In this document: in pieces, positions 1-14,110 of the stretch
Numbering within the stretch: the first letter of the stretch is position 1
Layout of the letters: the number at the start of each line of letters is the position of its first letter
Origin: Hydractinia symbiolongicarpus
Lineage: Eukaryota > Cnidaria > Hydrozoa > Anthoathecata > Hydractiniidae
Length of the DNA stretch: 64,000 bases
Assembly: GCF_029227915.1 (NCBI RefSeq)
Contig: NC_079875.1
Location: forward strand, 558,001 to 622,000
Reading direction: 5' to 3'
Translations under genes and position numbers: made by a program
Notes under the pieces: model-generated
The model's input: the letters and a program-made list of their open reading frames with translations, nothing else
What the model was told of the DNA's origin: nothing
Databases searched by the model: none

Positions 1-1081
1 TTTTTTTGTACACTTTTGACTTTACAGGCCGAGTCCGGGATTTACGGGAAATCGCCGGTTTTCGTTTGCCGGCGATTAAATTTCTTTTATTCAGCGTCTC
101 ATCAAAAATGAAAACATTTTTGAAAACTACAAGTCTCATGCGTTTTAGTGGTGAAATAATAATTTAAAAAATCGTTCGGGATATGAGTTTACTCCCTGGG
201 TACTTTCTTTTTATACTTTTGACTATACGGGCCAAGCCCGGGATTTACGGGAAATCGCGGGTTTTCGTTTGCCGGCGATTAAACTTCTTTTATTATGCGT
301 CTCATTAAAAATGAAAACATTTTTGGAAACTACAAGTCTTATGCGTTTTAGTGGTGAAAAAATAATTTAAAAATCGTTCGGGAAATGAGTTTACTCCCTG
401 GGTACTTTCTTTGTATACTTTGACTATACGGGTAGACTCCAGGGTTTACGGGAAATGGCGGGTTTTCGTTTGCCGGCGATTAAACTTCTTTTATTCAGCG
501 TCTCATCAAAAATGAAAACATTTTTAAAAACTACAAGTCTCATGGGCTTTAGTGGTGAAATAATAATTTAAAAAATCGTTCGGGAAATGAGTTTACTCCC
601 TGGGTACTTTATTTGTATACTTTTAACTATACGGGCCGAGTCTGGGATTTACGGGAAATCGCAGGTTTTCGTTTGCCGGCGATTAAACTTCCTTTATTCA
701 GCGTCTCATCAAAAATGAAAACATTTTTGAAAACTACAAGTCTCATGCGATTTAGGTAGTGAAAAGATAATTTAAAAAATCGTTCTGGAAATAAGTTTAC
801 TCACAGGGTACTTTCTTTGTATACATTCGACTATACGGGACAAGCCCGGGATTTACGGGAAATCGCGGGTTTTCCTTTGCCGCCGTTTAAACCTCTTTCA
901 TTAAGCGTCTCATTAAAGGTGAAAACATTTTGGAATACTAAAAGTCTTATTCGTTCTAATGGTGCAGAAATAATTTGAAAAATCGTTCGGGAAATGAGTT
1001 TACTCCCTGGGTATTTTTTTTGTATACTTTTGACTTTACAGGCCGAGTCCGGGATTTACGGGAAATCGCCGGTTTTCGTTT

Positions 1082-1284
1082 GCCGGCGATTAAACTTCTT
1101 TTATTCAGCGTCTCATCAAAAATGAAAACATTTTTGAAAACTACAAGTCTCATGCGTTTTAGTGGTGAAAAAATAATTTAAAAAATCGTTCGGGAAATGA
1201 GTTTACTTCCTGGGTACTTTCTTTGTATACTTTTGTCTTTACAGGCCGAGTCCGGGATTTACAGGAAATCGCAGGTTTTCGTTT
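1082..1284 (+). repeat. Representative satellite monomer (203 bp)
   Basis: This copy shows the typical anatomy. It opens with the GCCGGC palindrome (NaeI site). At 1118-1135 it has a perfect hairpin, AAAAATG-AAAA-CATTTTT (7-bp arms, 4-nt loop). An A/T-rich stretch follows, then a CpG-rich half. In most monomers that half carries GTATA-CTTTTGAC-TATAC and GATTT-ACGGG-AAATC dyads; in this copy both are slightly damaged. The A/T-rich and CpG-rich halves alternate along the whole array. The period is not a multiple of three. Confidence 0.9.
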
Positions 1285-1979
1285 GCCGGCGATTAAACTT
1301 TTTTTATTCAGCGTCTCATCAAAAATGAAAACTTTTTTAAAAACTACAAGTCTCATGCGTTTTAGTGGTGAAAAAATAATTTAAAAAATCGTTCGGGAAA
1401 TGAGTTTACTCCCTGGGTACTTTCTTTGTATACTTTTGACTATACGGGCCGACTCCTGGGTTTACGGGAAATGGCGGGTTTTCGTTTGCCGGCGATTAAA
1501 CTTCTTTTATTCAGCGTCTCATCAAAAATGAAAACATTTTTAAAAACTACAAGTCTCATGGGCTTTAGTGGTGAAATAATAATTTAAAAAATCGTTCGGG
1601 AAATGAGTTTACTCCCTGGGTACTTTATTTGTATACTTTTAACTATACGGGCCGAGTCTGGGATTTACGGGAAATCGCAGGTTTTCGTTTGCCGGCGATT
1701 AAACTTCTTTTATTCAGCGTCTCATCAAAAATGAAAACTTTTTTAAAAACTACAAGTCTCATGCGTTTTAGTGGTGAAAAAAAAATTTAAAAAATCGTTC
1801 GGGAAATGAGTTTACTCACAGGGTACTTTCTTTGTATACATTCGACTATACGGGACAAGCCCGGGATTTACGGGAAATCGCGGGTTTTCGTTTGCCGGCG
1901 ATTAAACTTCTTTTATTCAGCGTCTCATCAAAAATGAAAACATTTTTAAAAACTACAAGTCTCATGGGCTTTAGTGGTG

Positions 1980-3195
1980 AAATAATAATTTAAAAAATCG
2001 TTCGGGAAATGAGTTTACTCCCTGGGTACTTTATTTGTATACTTTTAACTATACGGGCCGAGTCTGGGATTTACGGGAAATCGCAGGTTTTCGTTTGCCG
2101 GCGATTAAACTTCTTTTATTCAGCGTCTCATCAAAAATAAAAACATTTTTGAAAACTACAAGTCTCATGCGATTTAGTAGTGAAAAGATAATTTAAAAAA
2201 TCGTTCTTGAAATAAGTTTACTCCCTGGGTACTTTCCTTTTATACTTTTGACTATACGGGACGAGCCCGGGATTTACGGGAAATCGCGGGTTTTCCTTTG
2301 CCAGGGTTTAAACCTCTTTCATTAAGCGTCTCATTAAAAGTGAAAACATTTTTGGAAACTACAAGTCTTATGCGTTTTAGTGGTGAAAAAATAATTTAAA
2401 AATCGTTCGGGAAATGAGTTTACTCCCTGGGTATTTTTTTTGTATACTTTTGACTTTACAGGCCAAGTCCGGGATTTACGGGAAATCGCCGGTTTTCGTT
2501 TGCCGGCGATTAAACTTCTTTTATTCAGCGTCTCATCAAAAATGAAAACATTTTTGAAAACTACAAGTCTCATGCGTTTTAGTGGTGAAATAATAATTTA
2601 AAAAATCGTTCGGGAAATGAGTTTACTCCCTGGGTACTTTATTTGTATACTTTTAACTATACGGGCCGAGTCTGGGATTTACGGGAAATCGCAGGTTTTC
2701 GTTTGCCGGCGATTAAACTTCTTTTATTCAGCGTCTCATCAAAAATAAAAACATTTTTGAAAACTACAAGTCTCATGCGATTTAGTAGTGAAAAGATAAT
2801 TTAAAAAATCGTTCTTGAAATAAGTTTACTCCCTGGGTACTTTCCTTTTATACTTTTGACTATACGGGACGAGCCCGGGATTTACGGGAAATCGCGGGTT
2901 TTCCTTTGCCAGGGTTTAAACCTCTTTCATTAAGCGTCTCATTAAAAGTGAAAACATTTTTGGAAACTACAAGTCTTATGCGTTTTAGTGGTGAAAAAAT
3001 AATTTAAAAATCGTTCGGGAAATGAGTTTACTCCCTGGGTATTTTTTTTGTATACTTTTGACTTTACAGGCCAAGTCCGGGATTTACGGGAAATCGCCGG
3101 TTTTCGTTTGCCGGCGATTAAACTTCTTTTATTCAGCGTCTCATCAAAAATGAAAACATTTTTGAAAACTACAAGTCTCATGCGTTTTAGTGGTG
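1980..3195 (+). repeat. 608-bp trimer, two copies
   Basis: Three consecutive monomers (about 1,980-2,587) recur almost unchanged at about 2,588-3,195, an offset of 608 bp. The pair shares rare markers such as TTTGCCAGGGTTTAAACC. A further copy of the marker monomer lies 809 bp on, near 3,751-3,990, so one extra monomer was gained there. Boundaries are approximate. Confidence 0.8.
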
Positions 3196-6100
3196 AAATA
3201 ATAATTTAAAAAATCGTTCGGGATATGAGTTTACTCCCTGGGTACTTTCTTTTTATACTTATGACTATACGGGCCAAGCCTGGGATTTACGGGAAATCGC
3301 GGGTTTTCGTTTGCCGGCGATTAAACTTCTTTTATTATGCGTCTCATTAAAAATGAAAACATTTTTGGAAACTACAAGTCTTATGCGTTTTAGTGGTGAA
3401 AAAATAATTTAAAAATCGTTCGGGAAATGAGTTTACTCCCTGGGTACTTTCTTTGTATACTTTGACTATACGGGTAGACTCCAGGGTTTACGGGAAATGG
3501 CGGGTTTTCGTTTGCCGGCGATTAAACTTCTTTTATTCAGCGTCTCATCAAAAATGAAAACATTTTTAAAAACTACAAGTCTCATGGGCTTTAGTGGTGA
3601 AATAATAATTTAAAAAATCGTTCGGGAAATGAGTTTACTCCCTGGGTACTTTCTTTTTATACTTTTGACTATACGGGACAAGCCCGGGATTTACGGGAAA
3701 TCGCGGGTTTTCCTTTGCCAGGGTTTAAACCTCTTTCATTAAGCGTCTCATTAAAAGTGAAAACATTTTTGGAAACTACAAGTCTTATGCGTTTTAGTGG
3801 TGAAAAAATAATTTAAAAATCGTTCGGGAAATGAGTTTACTCCCTGGGTATTTTTTTTGTATACTTTTGACTTTACAGGCCAAGTCCGGGATTTACGGGA
3901 AATCGCCGGTTTTCGTTTGCCGGCGATTAAACTTCTTTTATTCAGCGTCTCATCAAAAATGAAAACATTTTTGAAAACTACAAGTCTCATGCGTTTTAGT
4001 GGTGAAATAATAATTTAAAAAATCGTTCGGGATATGAGTTTACTCCCTGGGTATTTTTTTTGTATACTTTTGACTTTACAGGCCGAGTCCGGGATTTACG
4101 GGAAATCGCCGGTTTTCGTTTGCCGGCGATTAAACTTCTTTTATTCACCGTCTCATCAAAAATGAAAACATTTTTGAAAACTACAAGTCTCATGCGTTTT
4201 AGTGGTGAAAAAATAATTTAAAAAATCGTTCGGGAAATGAGTTTACTCCCTGGGTACTTTCTTTGTATGCTTTTGACTATACCGGCCGAGTCCAGGGTTT
4301 ACGGGAAATGGCCGGTTTTCGTTTGCCGGCGATTAAACTTCCTTTATTCAGCGTCTCATCAAAAATGAAAACATTTTTAAAAACTACAAGTCTCATGGGC
4401 TTTAGTGGTGAAATAATAATTTAAAAAATCGTTCAGGAAATGAGTTTACTCCCTGGGTACTTTATTTGTATACTTTTAACTATACGGGCCGAGTCTGGGA
4501 TTTACGGGAAATCGCAGGTTTTCGTTTGCCGGCGATTAAACTTCCTTTATTCAGCGTCTCATCAAAAATGAAAACATTTTTGAAAACTACAAGTCTCATG
4601 CGATTTAGGTAGTGAAAAGATAATTTAAAAAATCGTTCTAGAAATAAGTTTACTCACAGGGTACTTTCTTTGTATACATTCGACTATACGGGACAAGCCC
4701 GGGATTTACGGGAAATCGCGGGTTTTCCTTTGCCGGCGTTTAAACCTCTTTCATTAAGCGTCTCATTAAAGGTGAAAACATTTTGGAAAACTAAAAGTCT
4801 TATTCGTTCTAATGGTGCAGAAATAATTTGAAAAATCGTTCGGGAAATGAGTTTACTCCCTGGGTACTTTATTTGTATACTTTTAACTATACGGGCCGAG
4901 TCTGGGATTTACGGGAAATCGCAGGTTTTCGTTTGCCGGCGATTAAACTTCTTTTATTCAGCGTCTCATCAAAAATAAAAACATTTTTGAAAACTACAAG
5001 TCTCATGCGATTTAGTAGTGAAAAGATAATTTAAAAAGTCGTTCTGGAAATAAGTTTACTCACAGGGTACTTTCTTTGTATACATTCGACTATACGGGAC
5101 AAGCCCGGGATTTACGGGAAATCGCGGGTTTTCCTTTGCCGGCGTTTAAACCTCTTTCATTAAGCGTCTCATTAAAAGTGAAAACATTTTGGAAAACTAA
5201 AAGTCTTATTCGTTCTAATGGTGCAGAAATAATTTGAAAAATCGTTCGGGAAATGAGTTTACTTCCTGGGTACTTTTTTTTTATACTTTTGACTATACGG
5301 GCCGAGTCCGGGAGTTACGGGAAGTTGCGGTTTTTCGTTTGCCGGCGATTAAACTTCTTTTATTCAGCGTCTCATCAAAAATGAAAACATCTTTAGAAAC
5401 TACAAGTCTCATGGGCTTTAGTGGTGAAATAATAATTTAAAAAATCGTTCGGGAAATGAGTTTACTCCATGGGTACTTTATTTGTATACTTTTAACTATA
5501 CGGGCCGAGTCTGGGATTTACGGGAAATCGCAAGTTTTCGTTTGCCGGCGATTAAACTTCTTTTATTCAGCGTCTCATCAAAAATGAAAACATTTTTGAA
5601 AACTACAAGTCTCATGCGATTTAGGTAGTGAAAAGATAATTTAAAAAATCGTTCTGGAAATAAGTTTACTCACAGGGTACTTTCTTTGTATACATTCGAC
5701 TATACGGGACAAGCCCGGGATTTACGGGAAATCGCGGGTTTTCCTTTGCCGGCGTTTAAACCTCTTTCATTAAGCGTCTCATTAAAAGTGAAAACATTTT
5801 GGAAAACTGAAAGTCTTATTCGTTCTAATGGTGCAGAAATAATTTGAAAAATCGTTCGGGAAATGAGTTTACTCCCTGGGTACTTTCTTTGTATGCTTTT
5901 GATTATACCGGCCGAGTCCGGGGTTTACGGGAAATGGCCGGTTTTCGTTTGCCGGCGATTAAACTTCCTTTATTCAGCGTCTCATCAAAAATGAAAACAT
6001 TTTTAAAAACTACAAGTCTCATGGGCTTTAGTGGTGAAATAATAATTTAAAAAATCGCTCGGCAAATGTGTTTACTCCCTGGGTACTTTCTTTGTATACT

Positions 6101-8789
6101 TTTGACTATACGGGCCGGGTCTGGGATTTACGGGAAATCGCAGGTTTTCGTTTGCCGGCGATTAAACTTCTTTTATTCAGCGTCTCATCAAAAATAAAAA
6201 CATTTTTGAAAACTACAAGTCTCATGCGATTTAGTGGTGAAAAGATAATTTAAAAAATCGTTCTGGAAATGAGTTTACTCCCAGGGTACTTTCTTTGTAT
6301 ACATTCGACTATACGGGACAAGCCCGGGATTTACGGGAAATCGCGGGTTTTCGTTTGCCGGCGATTAAACTTCTTTCATTAAGCGTCTCATTAAAAATGA
6401 AAACATTTTGGAAAACTACAAGTCTCATTCGTTCCAGTGGTGCAGAAATAATTTGAAAAATCGTTCGGGAAATGAGTTTACTCCCTGGGTACTTTCTTTT
6501 TATACTTTTGACTATACGGGCCGAGTCCGGGAGTTACGGGAAGTCGCGGGTTTTCGTTTGCCGGCGATTAAACTTCTTTTATTCAGCGTCTCATCAAAAA
6601 TGAAAACATCTTTAGAAACTACAAGTCTCATGGGCTTTAGTGGTGAAATAATAATTTAAAAAATCGTTCGGGAAAGGAGTTTACTCCATGGGTACTTTTT
6701 TTGTATACTTTTGACTTTACAGGCCGAGTCCGGGATTTACGGGAAATCGCAGGTTTTCGTTTGCCGGTGATTAAACTTCTTTTATTCAGCGTCTCATCAA
6801 AAATGAAAACATTTTTGAAAACTGCAAGTCTCATGCGTTTTAGTGGTGAAAAATTAATTTAAAGAATCGTTCGGGAAATGAGTTTACTCCCTGGGTACTT
6901 TATTTGTATACTTTTAACTATACGGGCCGAGTCTGGGATTTACGGGAAATCGCAGGTTTTCGTTTGCCGGCGATTAAACTTCTTTTATTCAGCGTCTCAT
7001 CAAAAATGAAAACATTTTTGAAAACTACAAGTCTCATGCGATTTAGTGGTGAAAAGATAATTTAAAAAATCGTTCTGGAAATAAGTTTACTCACAGGGTA
7101 CTTTCTTTGTATACATTCGACTATACGGGACAAGCCCGGGATTTACGGGAAATCGCGGGTTTTCCTTTGCCGGCGTTTAAACCTCTTTCATTAAGCGTCT
7201 CATTAAAAGTGAAAACATTTTGGAAAACTAAAAGTCTTATTCGTTCTAATGGTGCAGAAATAATTTGAAAAATCGTTCGGGAAATGAGTTTACTCCCTGG
7301 GTATTTTTTTTGTATACTTTTGACTTTACAGGCCGAGTCCGGGATTTACGGGAAATCGCCGGTTTTCGTTTGCCGGCGATTAAACTTCTTTTATTCAGCG
7401 TCTCATCAAAAATGAAAACACTTTTGAAAACTACAAGTCTCATGCGTTTTAGTGGTGAAAAAATAATTTAAAAAATCGTTCGGGAAATGAGTTTACTCCC
7501 TGGGTACTTTCTTTGTATGCTTTTGACTATACCGGCCGAGTTCGGGGTTTACGGGAAATGGCCGGTTTTCGTTTGCCGGCGATTAAACTTCCTTTATTCA
7601 GCGTCTCATCAAAAATGAAAACATTTTTAAAAACTACAAGTCTCATGGGCTTTAGTGGTGAAATAATAATTTAAAAAATCGCTCGGCAAATGTGTTTACT
7701 CCCTGGGTACTTTCTTTGTATACTTTTGACTATACGGGCCGAGTCTGGGATTTACGGGAAATCGCAGGTTTTCGTTTGCCGGCGATTAAACTTCTTTTAT
7801 TCAGCGTCTCATCAAAAATAAAAACATTTTTGAAAACTACAAGTCTCATGCGATTTAGTGGTGAAAAGATAATTTAAAGAATCGTTCTGGAAATGAGTTT
7901 ACTCACAGGGTACTTTCTTTGTATACATTTGACTATACGGGACAAGCCCGGGATTTACGGGAAATCGCGGGTTTTCGTTTGCCGGCGATTAAACCTCTTT
8001 CATTAAGCGTCTCATTAAAAATGAAAACATTTTGGAAAACTACAAGTCTCATTCGTTCCAGTGGTGCAGAAATAATTTGAAAAATCGTTCGGGAAATGAG
8101 TTTACTCCCTGGGTATTTTTTTTGTATACTTTTGACTTTACAGGCCGAGTCCGGGATTTACGGGAAATCGCCGGTTTTCGTTTGCCGGCGATTAAACTTC
8201 TTTTATTCAGCGTCTCATCAAAAATGAAAACATTTTTGAAAACTACAAGTCTCATGCGTTTTAGTGGTGAAAAAATTATTTAAAAAATCGTTCGGGAAAT
8301 GAGTTTACTCCCTGGGTACTTTCTTTGTATGCTTTTGACTATACCGGCCGAGTCCGGGGTTTACGGGAAATGGCCGGTTTTCGTTTGCCGGCAATTAAAC
8401 TTCCTTTATTCAGCGTCTCATCAAAAATGAAAACATTTTTAAAAACTACAAGTCCCATGGGCTTTAGTGGTGAAATAATAATTTAAAAAATCGCTCGGCA
8501 AATGTGTTTACTCCCTGGGTACTTTCTTTGTATACTTTTGACTATACGGGCCGAGTCTGGGATTTACGGGAAATCGCAGGTTTTCGTTTGCCGGCGATTA
8601 AACTTCTTTTATTCAGCGTCTCATCAAAAATAAAAACATTTTTGAAAACTACAAGTCTCATGCGATTTAGTGGTGAAAAGATAATTTAAAGAATCGTTCT
8701 GGAAATGAGTTTATTCACAGGGTACTTTCTTTGTATACATTCGACTATACGGGACAAGCCCGGGATTTACGGGAAATCGCGGGTTTTCG

Positions 8790-11227
8790 TTTGCCGGCGA
8801 TTAAACTTCTTTTATTCAGCGTCTCATCAAAAATGAAAACATCTTTAGAAACTACAAGTCTCATGGGCTTTAGTGGTGAATTAATAATTTAAAAAATCGT
8901 TCGGGAAATGAGTTTACTCCATGGGTACTTTATTTGTATACTTTTAACTATACGGGCCGAGTCTGGGATTTACGGGAAATCGCAAGTTTTCGTTTGCCGG
9001 CGATTAAACTTCTTTTATTCAGCGTCTCATCAAAAATGAAAACATTTTTGAAAACTACAAGTCTCATGCGATTTAGGTAGTGAAAAGATAATTTAAAAAA
9101 TCGTTCTGGAAATAAGTTTACTCACAGGGTACTTTCTTTGTATACATTCGACTATACGGGACAAGCCCGGGATTTACGGGAAATCGCGGGTTTTCCTTTG
9201 CCGGCGTTTAAACCTCTTTCATTAAGCGTCTCATTAAAAGTGAAAACATTTTGGAAAACTAAAAGTCTTATTCGTTCTAATGGTGCAGAAATAATTTGAA
9301 AAATCGTTCGGGAAATGAGTTTACTCCCTGGATACTTTCTTTGTATGCTTTTGATTATACCGGCCGAATCCGGGGTTTACGGGAAAAGGCCGGTTTTCGT
9401 TTGCCGGCGATTAAACTTCCTTTATTCAGCGTCTCATCAAAAATGAAAACATTTTTAAAAACTACAAGTCTCATGGGCTTTAGTGGTGAAATAATAATTT
9501 AAAAAATCGCTCGGCAAATGTGTTTACTCCCTGGGTACTTTCTTTGTATACTTTTGACTATACGGGCCGGGTCTGGGATTTACGGGAAATCGCAGGTTTT
9601 CGTTTGCCGGCGATTAAACTTCTTTTATTCAGCGTCTCATCAAAAAAAAAAACATTTTTGAAAACTACAAGTCTCATGCGATTTAGTGGTGAAAAGATAA
9701 TTTGAAAAATCGTTCTGGAAATGAGTTTACTCCCAGGGTACTTTCTTTGTATACATTCGACTATACGGGACAAGCCCGGGATTTACGGGAAATCGCGGGT
9801 TTTCGTTTGCCGGCGATTAAACTTCTTTCATTAAGCGTCTCATTAAAAATGAAAACATTTTGGAAAACTACAAGTCTCATTCGTTCCAGTGGTGCAGAAA
9901 TAATTTGAAAAATCGTTCGGGAAATGAGTTTAATCCCTGGGTACTTTCTTTTTATACTTTTGACTATACGGGCCGAGTCCGGGAGTTACGGGAAGTCGCG
10001 GGTTTTCGTTTGCCGGCGATTAAACTTCTTTTATTCAGCGTCTCATCAAAAATGAAAACATCTTTAGAAACTACAAGTCTCATGGGCTTTAGTGGTGAAT
10101 TAATAATTTAAAAAATCGTTTGGGAAATGAGTTTACTCCATGGGTACTTTATTTGTATACTTTTAACTATACGGGCCGAGTCTGGGATTTACGGGAAATC
10201 GCAAGTTTTCGTTTGCCGGCGATTAAACTTCTTTTATTCAGCGTCTCATCAAAAATGAAAACATTTTTGAAAACTACAAGTCTCATGCGATTTAGGTAGT
10301 GAAAAGATAATTTAAAAAATCGTTCTGGAAATAAGTTTACTCACAGGGTACTTTCTTTGTATACATTCGACTATACGGGACAAGCCCGGGATTTACGGGA
10401 AATCGCGGGTTTTCCTTTGCCGGCGTTTAAATCTCTTTCATTAAGCGTCTCATTAAAAGTGAAAACATTTTGGAAAACTAAAAGTCTTATTCGTTCTAAT
10501 GGTGCAGAAATAATTTGAAAAATCGTTCGGGAAATGAGTTTACTCCCTGGATACTTTCTTTGTATGCTTTTGATTATACCGGCCGAATCCGGGGTTTACG
10601 GGAAAAGGCCGGTTTTCGTTTGCCGGCGATTAAACTTCCTTTATTCAGCGTCTCATCAAAAATGAAAACATTTTTAAAAACTACAAGTCTCATGGGCTTT
10701 AGTGGTGAAATAATAATTTAAAAAATCGCTCGGCAAATGTGTTTACTCCCTGGGTACTTTCTTTGTATACTTTTGACTATACGGGCCGGGTCTGGGATTT
10801 ACGGGAAATCGCAGGTTTTCGTTTGCCGGCGATTAAACTTCTTTTATTCAGCGTCTCATCAAAAAAAAAAACATTTTTGAAAACTACAAGTCTCATGCGA
10901 TTTAGTGGTGAAAAGATAATTTGAAAAATCGTTCTGGAAATGAGTTTACTCCCAGGGTACTTTCTTTGTATACATTCGACTATACGGGACAAGCCCGGGA
11001 TTTACGGGAAATCGCGGGTTTTCGTTTGCCGGCGATTAAACTTCTTTCATTAAGCGTCTCATTAAAAATGAAAACATTTTGGAAAACTACAAGTCTCATT
11101 CGTTCCAGTGGTGCAGAAATAATTTGAAAAATCGTTCGGGAAATGAGTTTACTCCCTGGGTACTTTCTTTTTATACTTTTGACTATACGGGCCGAGTCCG
11201 GGAGTTACGGGAAGTCGCGGGTTTTCG
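8790..11227 (+). repeat. 1,219-bp hexamer, two tandem copies
   Basis: The segment from about 8,790 to 10,008 repeats at 10,009-11,227 with a constant offset of 1,219 bp. Private variants are shared, for example GGGAAAAGGCCGG near 9,383 and 10,602 and a run of ten or more A after TCATC near 9,643 and 10,862. This is a recent six-monomer tandem duplication next to the orientation switch. Confidence 0.85.
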
Positions 11228-11460
11228 TTTGCCGGCGATTAAACTTCTTTTATTCAGCGTCTCATCAAAAATGAAAACATCTTTAGAAACTACAAGTCTC
11301 ATGGGCTTTAGTGGTGAAATAATAATTTAAAAAATCGTTCGGGAAATGAGTTTACTCCATGGGTACTTTTTTTGTATACTTTTGACTTTACAGGCCGAGT
11401 CCGGGATTTACGGGAAATCGCAGGTTTTCGTTTGCCGGTGATTAAACTTCTTTTATTCAG

Positions 11461-11502
11461 CGTCTCATCAAAAATGAAAACATTTTTGAAAACTGCGAGA
11501 CG
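11461..11502. other. Satellite orientation switch (inverted-repeat centre)
   Basis: Forward monomers end at ...AAAACTGC (11,496) and reverse-complement monomers begin at GAGACGCTG (11,497). CGTCTC at 11,461-11,466 and GAGACG at 11,497-11,502 are the innermost arm sequences. The spacer at 11,467-11,496 is itself forward satellite and holds the AAAAATG/CATTTTT hairpin. The breakpoint falls inside a monomer, which loses the part that would normally follow. The flanking monomers are not perfect mirror images, since they carry different variant bases. Confidence 0.95.
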
Positions 11503-14110
11503 CTGAATAAAAGAAGTTTAATCGCCGGCAAACGAATACCTGCGATTTCCCGTAAATCCCGGACTCGGCCCGTATAGTCAAAAGTATACAAAGAAATTAC
11601 CCAGGGTGTAAACTTATTTCCCGAACGATTTTTTAAATTATTATTTCACCACTAAAGCCCATGAGACTTGTAGTTTTTAAAAATGTTTTCATTTTTGATA
11701 AGACGCTGAATAAAAGAAGTTTAAACGCCGGCAAACGAAAACCCGCGACTTCCCGTAAATCCCGGACTCGGCCCGTATAGTCAAAAGTATACAAAGAAAG
11801 TACCCAGGGAGTAAACTCATTTCCCGAACTATTTTTTAAAATATTTTTTCACCACTAAAACGCATGAGACTTGTAGTTTTCAAAAGGGTTTTCATTTTTA
11901 ATGAGACGCTGAATAAAAGAAGTTTAATCGCCGGCAAACGAAAACCTGCGATTTCCCGTAAATCCCGGACTCGGCCCGTATAGTAAAGAAAGTACCCCGG
12001 TTGTAAACTCATTTCCCGAACGATTTTTTAAATTATTATTTCACCACTAAATCCCATGAGACTTATAGTTTTTTAAAATGTTTTCATTTTTGACGAGACG
12101 CTGAATAAAAAAAGTTTAATCGCCGGCAAACGAAAACCCACCATTTCCTGTAAACCCCGGACTCGGCCCGTATAGTCAAAAGTATACAAAGAAATTACCC
12201 AGGGAGTGAACTCATTTTCCGAACGATTTTTTAAATTATTTTTTCACCACTACAACGCATGAGACTTGTAGTTTTTAAAAATGTTTTCATTTTTGATGAG
12301 ACGCTGAATAAAAGAAGTTTAATCGCCGGCAAACGAAAACCCGCCATTTCCATTAAACCCCAGACTCGGCCCGTATAGTCAAAAGTATACAAAGAAATTA
12401 CCCAGGGAGTAAACTCATTTTCTAAACGATTTTTTAAATTATTTTTTCACCACTAAAACGCATGAGACTTGTAGTTTTCAAAAATGTTTTCATTTTTGAT
12501 GAGACGCTGAATAAAAGAAGTTTAATCGCCGGCAAACGAAAACCCGCCATTTCCCGTAAACCCCGGACTCGACCCGTATAGTCAAAAGTATACAAAGAAA
12601 GTACCCAGGGAGTAAACTCATTTCCCGAACGATTTTTTATATTTTTTTTTACCACTAAACGTATGAGACTTGTAGTTTTCAAAAATATTTTCATATTTGA
12701 TTGGACGCTGAATAAAAGAAGTTTAATCGCCGGAAAACGAAAATCCGCGATTTCCCGTAAATCCCAAACTCGGCCCGTATAGTCAAAAGTATACAAAGGA
12801 AGTACCCAGGGAGTAAACTCATTTCCCAAACAATTTTTTAAATTATTTTTTCACCACTAAAACGCATGAGACTTGTAGTTTTCCAAAATGTTTTCATTTT
12901 TGATGAGACGCTTAATGAAAGAGGTTTAATCGCCGGCAGACGAAAACCCGCGATTTCCCGTAAACCCCGGACTCGGCCCGTATAGTCCAAAGTATACAAA
13001 GAAATTACCCAGGGAGTAAACTCATTTTCCGAACGATTTTTTAAATTATTTTTTCACCACTAAAACGCATGAGACTTGTAGTTTTCAAAAATGTTTTCAT
13101 TTTTGATGAGACGGTTAATGAAAGAAGTTTAATTGCCGGCAAACGAAAACCCGCAATTTCCCGTAAATCCCGGGCTTGGCCCGTATAGTCGCATGTATAC
13201 AAAGAAAGTACCCTGTGAGTAAACTCATTTCCCGAAGGATTTTTTAAATTATTTTTTCACCACTAAAACGCATGAGACTTGTAGTTTTCAAAAATGTTTT
13301 CATTTTTGATGAGACGCTGAATAAAAGAAGTTTAATCGCCGGCAAACGAAAACCTGCGATTTCCCGTAAATCCCGGACTCGGCCCGTATAGTAAAGAAAG
13401 TACCCGGGATGTAAACTCATTTCCCGAAAGATTTTTTAAATTATTTTTTCACCACTAAAACGCATGAGACTTGTAGTTTTCAAAAATGTTTTCATTTTTG
13501 ATGAGACGCTGAATAAAAGAAGTTTAATCGCCGGAAAACGAAAATCCGCGATTTCCCGTAAATCCCAAACTCGGCCCGTATAGTCAAAAGTATACAAAGA
13601 AATTACCCAGGGAGTAAACTCATTTCCCAAACGATTATTTAAATTATTTTTTCACCACTAAAACGCATGAGACTTGTAGTTTTTAAAAATGTTTTCATTT
13701 TTGATGAGACGCTTAATGAAAGAGGTTTAATCGCCGGAAAACGAAAACCCGCGATTTCCCGTAAATCCCGGACTCGGCCCGTATAATAAAGAAAGTACCT
13801 GGGATGTAAACTCATTTCCCGAACGATTTTTTAAATTATTTTTTCACCACTAAAACGCATGAGACTTGTAGTTTTCAAAAATGTTTTCATTTTTGATGAG
13901 ACGCTGAATAAAAGAAGTTTAATCGCCGGCAAACGAAAACCCGCCGTAAACCCCGGACTCGGCCCGTATAGTCAAAAGTATACAAAGAAAGTACCCAGGG
14001 AGTAAACTCATTTCCTGAACGATTTTTTATATTTTTTTTTTACCACTAAACGCATGAGACTTGTAGTTTTCAAAAATATTTTCATATTTGATGGGACGCT
14101 GAATAAAAGA

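Larger units (their letters stand above)
1..11496 (+). repeat. 203-bp satellite array, left block
   Basis: Tandem monomers can be followed by the GCCGGCGATTAAAC marker at 68, 271, 472, 675, 879 (as a variant), 1,082 and 1,285, a spacing of 201-204 bp; about 57 monomers fit in the block. Monomers differ by scattered substitutions and 1-2 bp indels. They fall into recurring types. One reads TTATTCGTTCTAATGGTGC in place of the usual CTCATGCGTTTTAGTGG; I did not see its reverse complement in the right block. The first 67 bp are a partial monomer cut by the window edge. No gene lies in the block. Confidence 0.97.

Noticed and set aside
12434-12829. 131-codon frame spanning two monomers (another at 36,408-36,803)
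   Set aside because: Produced by small indels that keep frame between two adjacent monomers; it has the same repeated sequence twice and no independent coding evidence.
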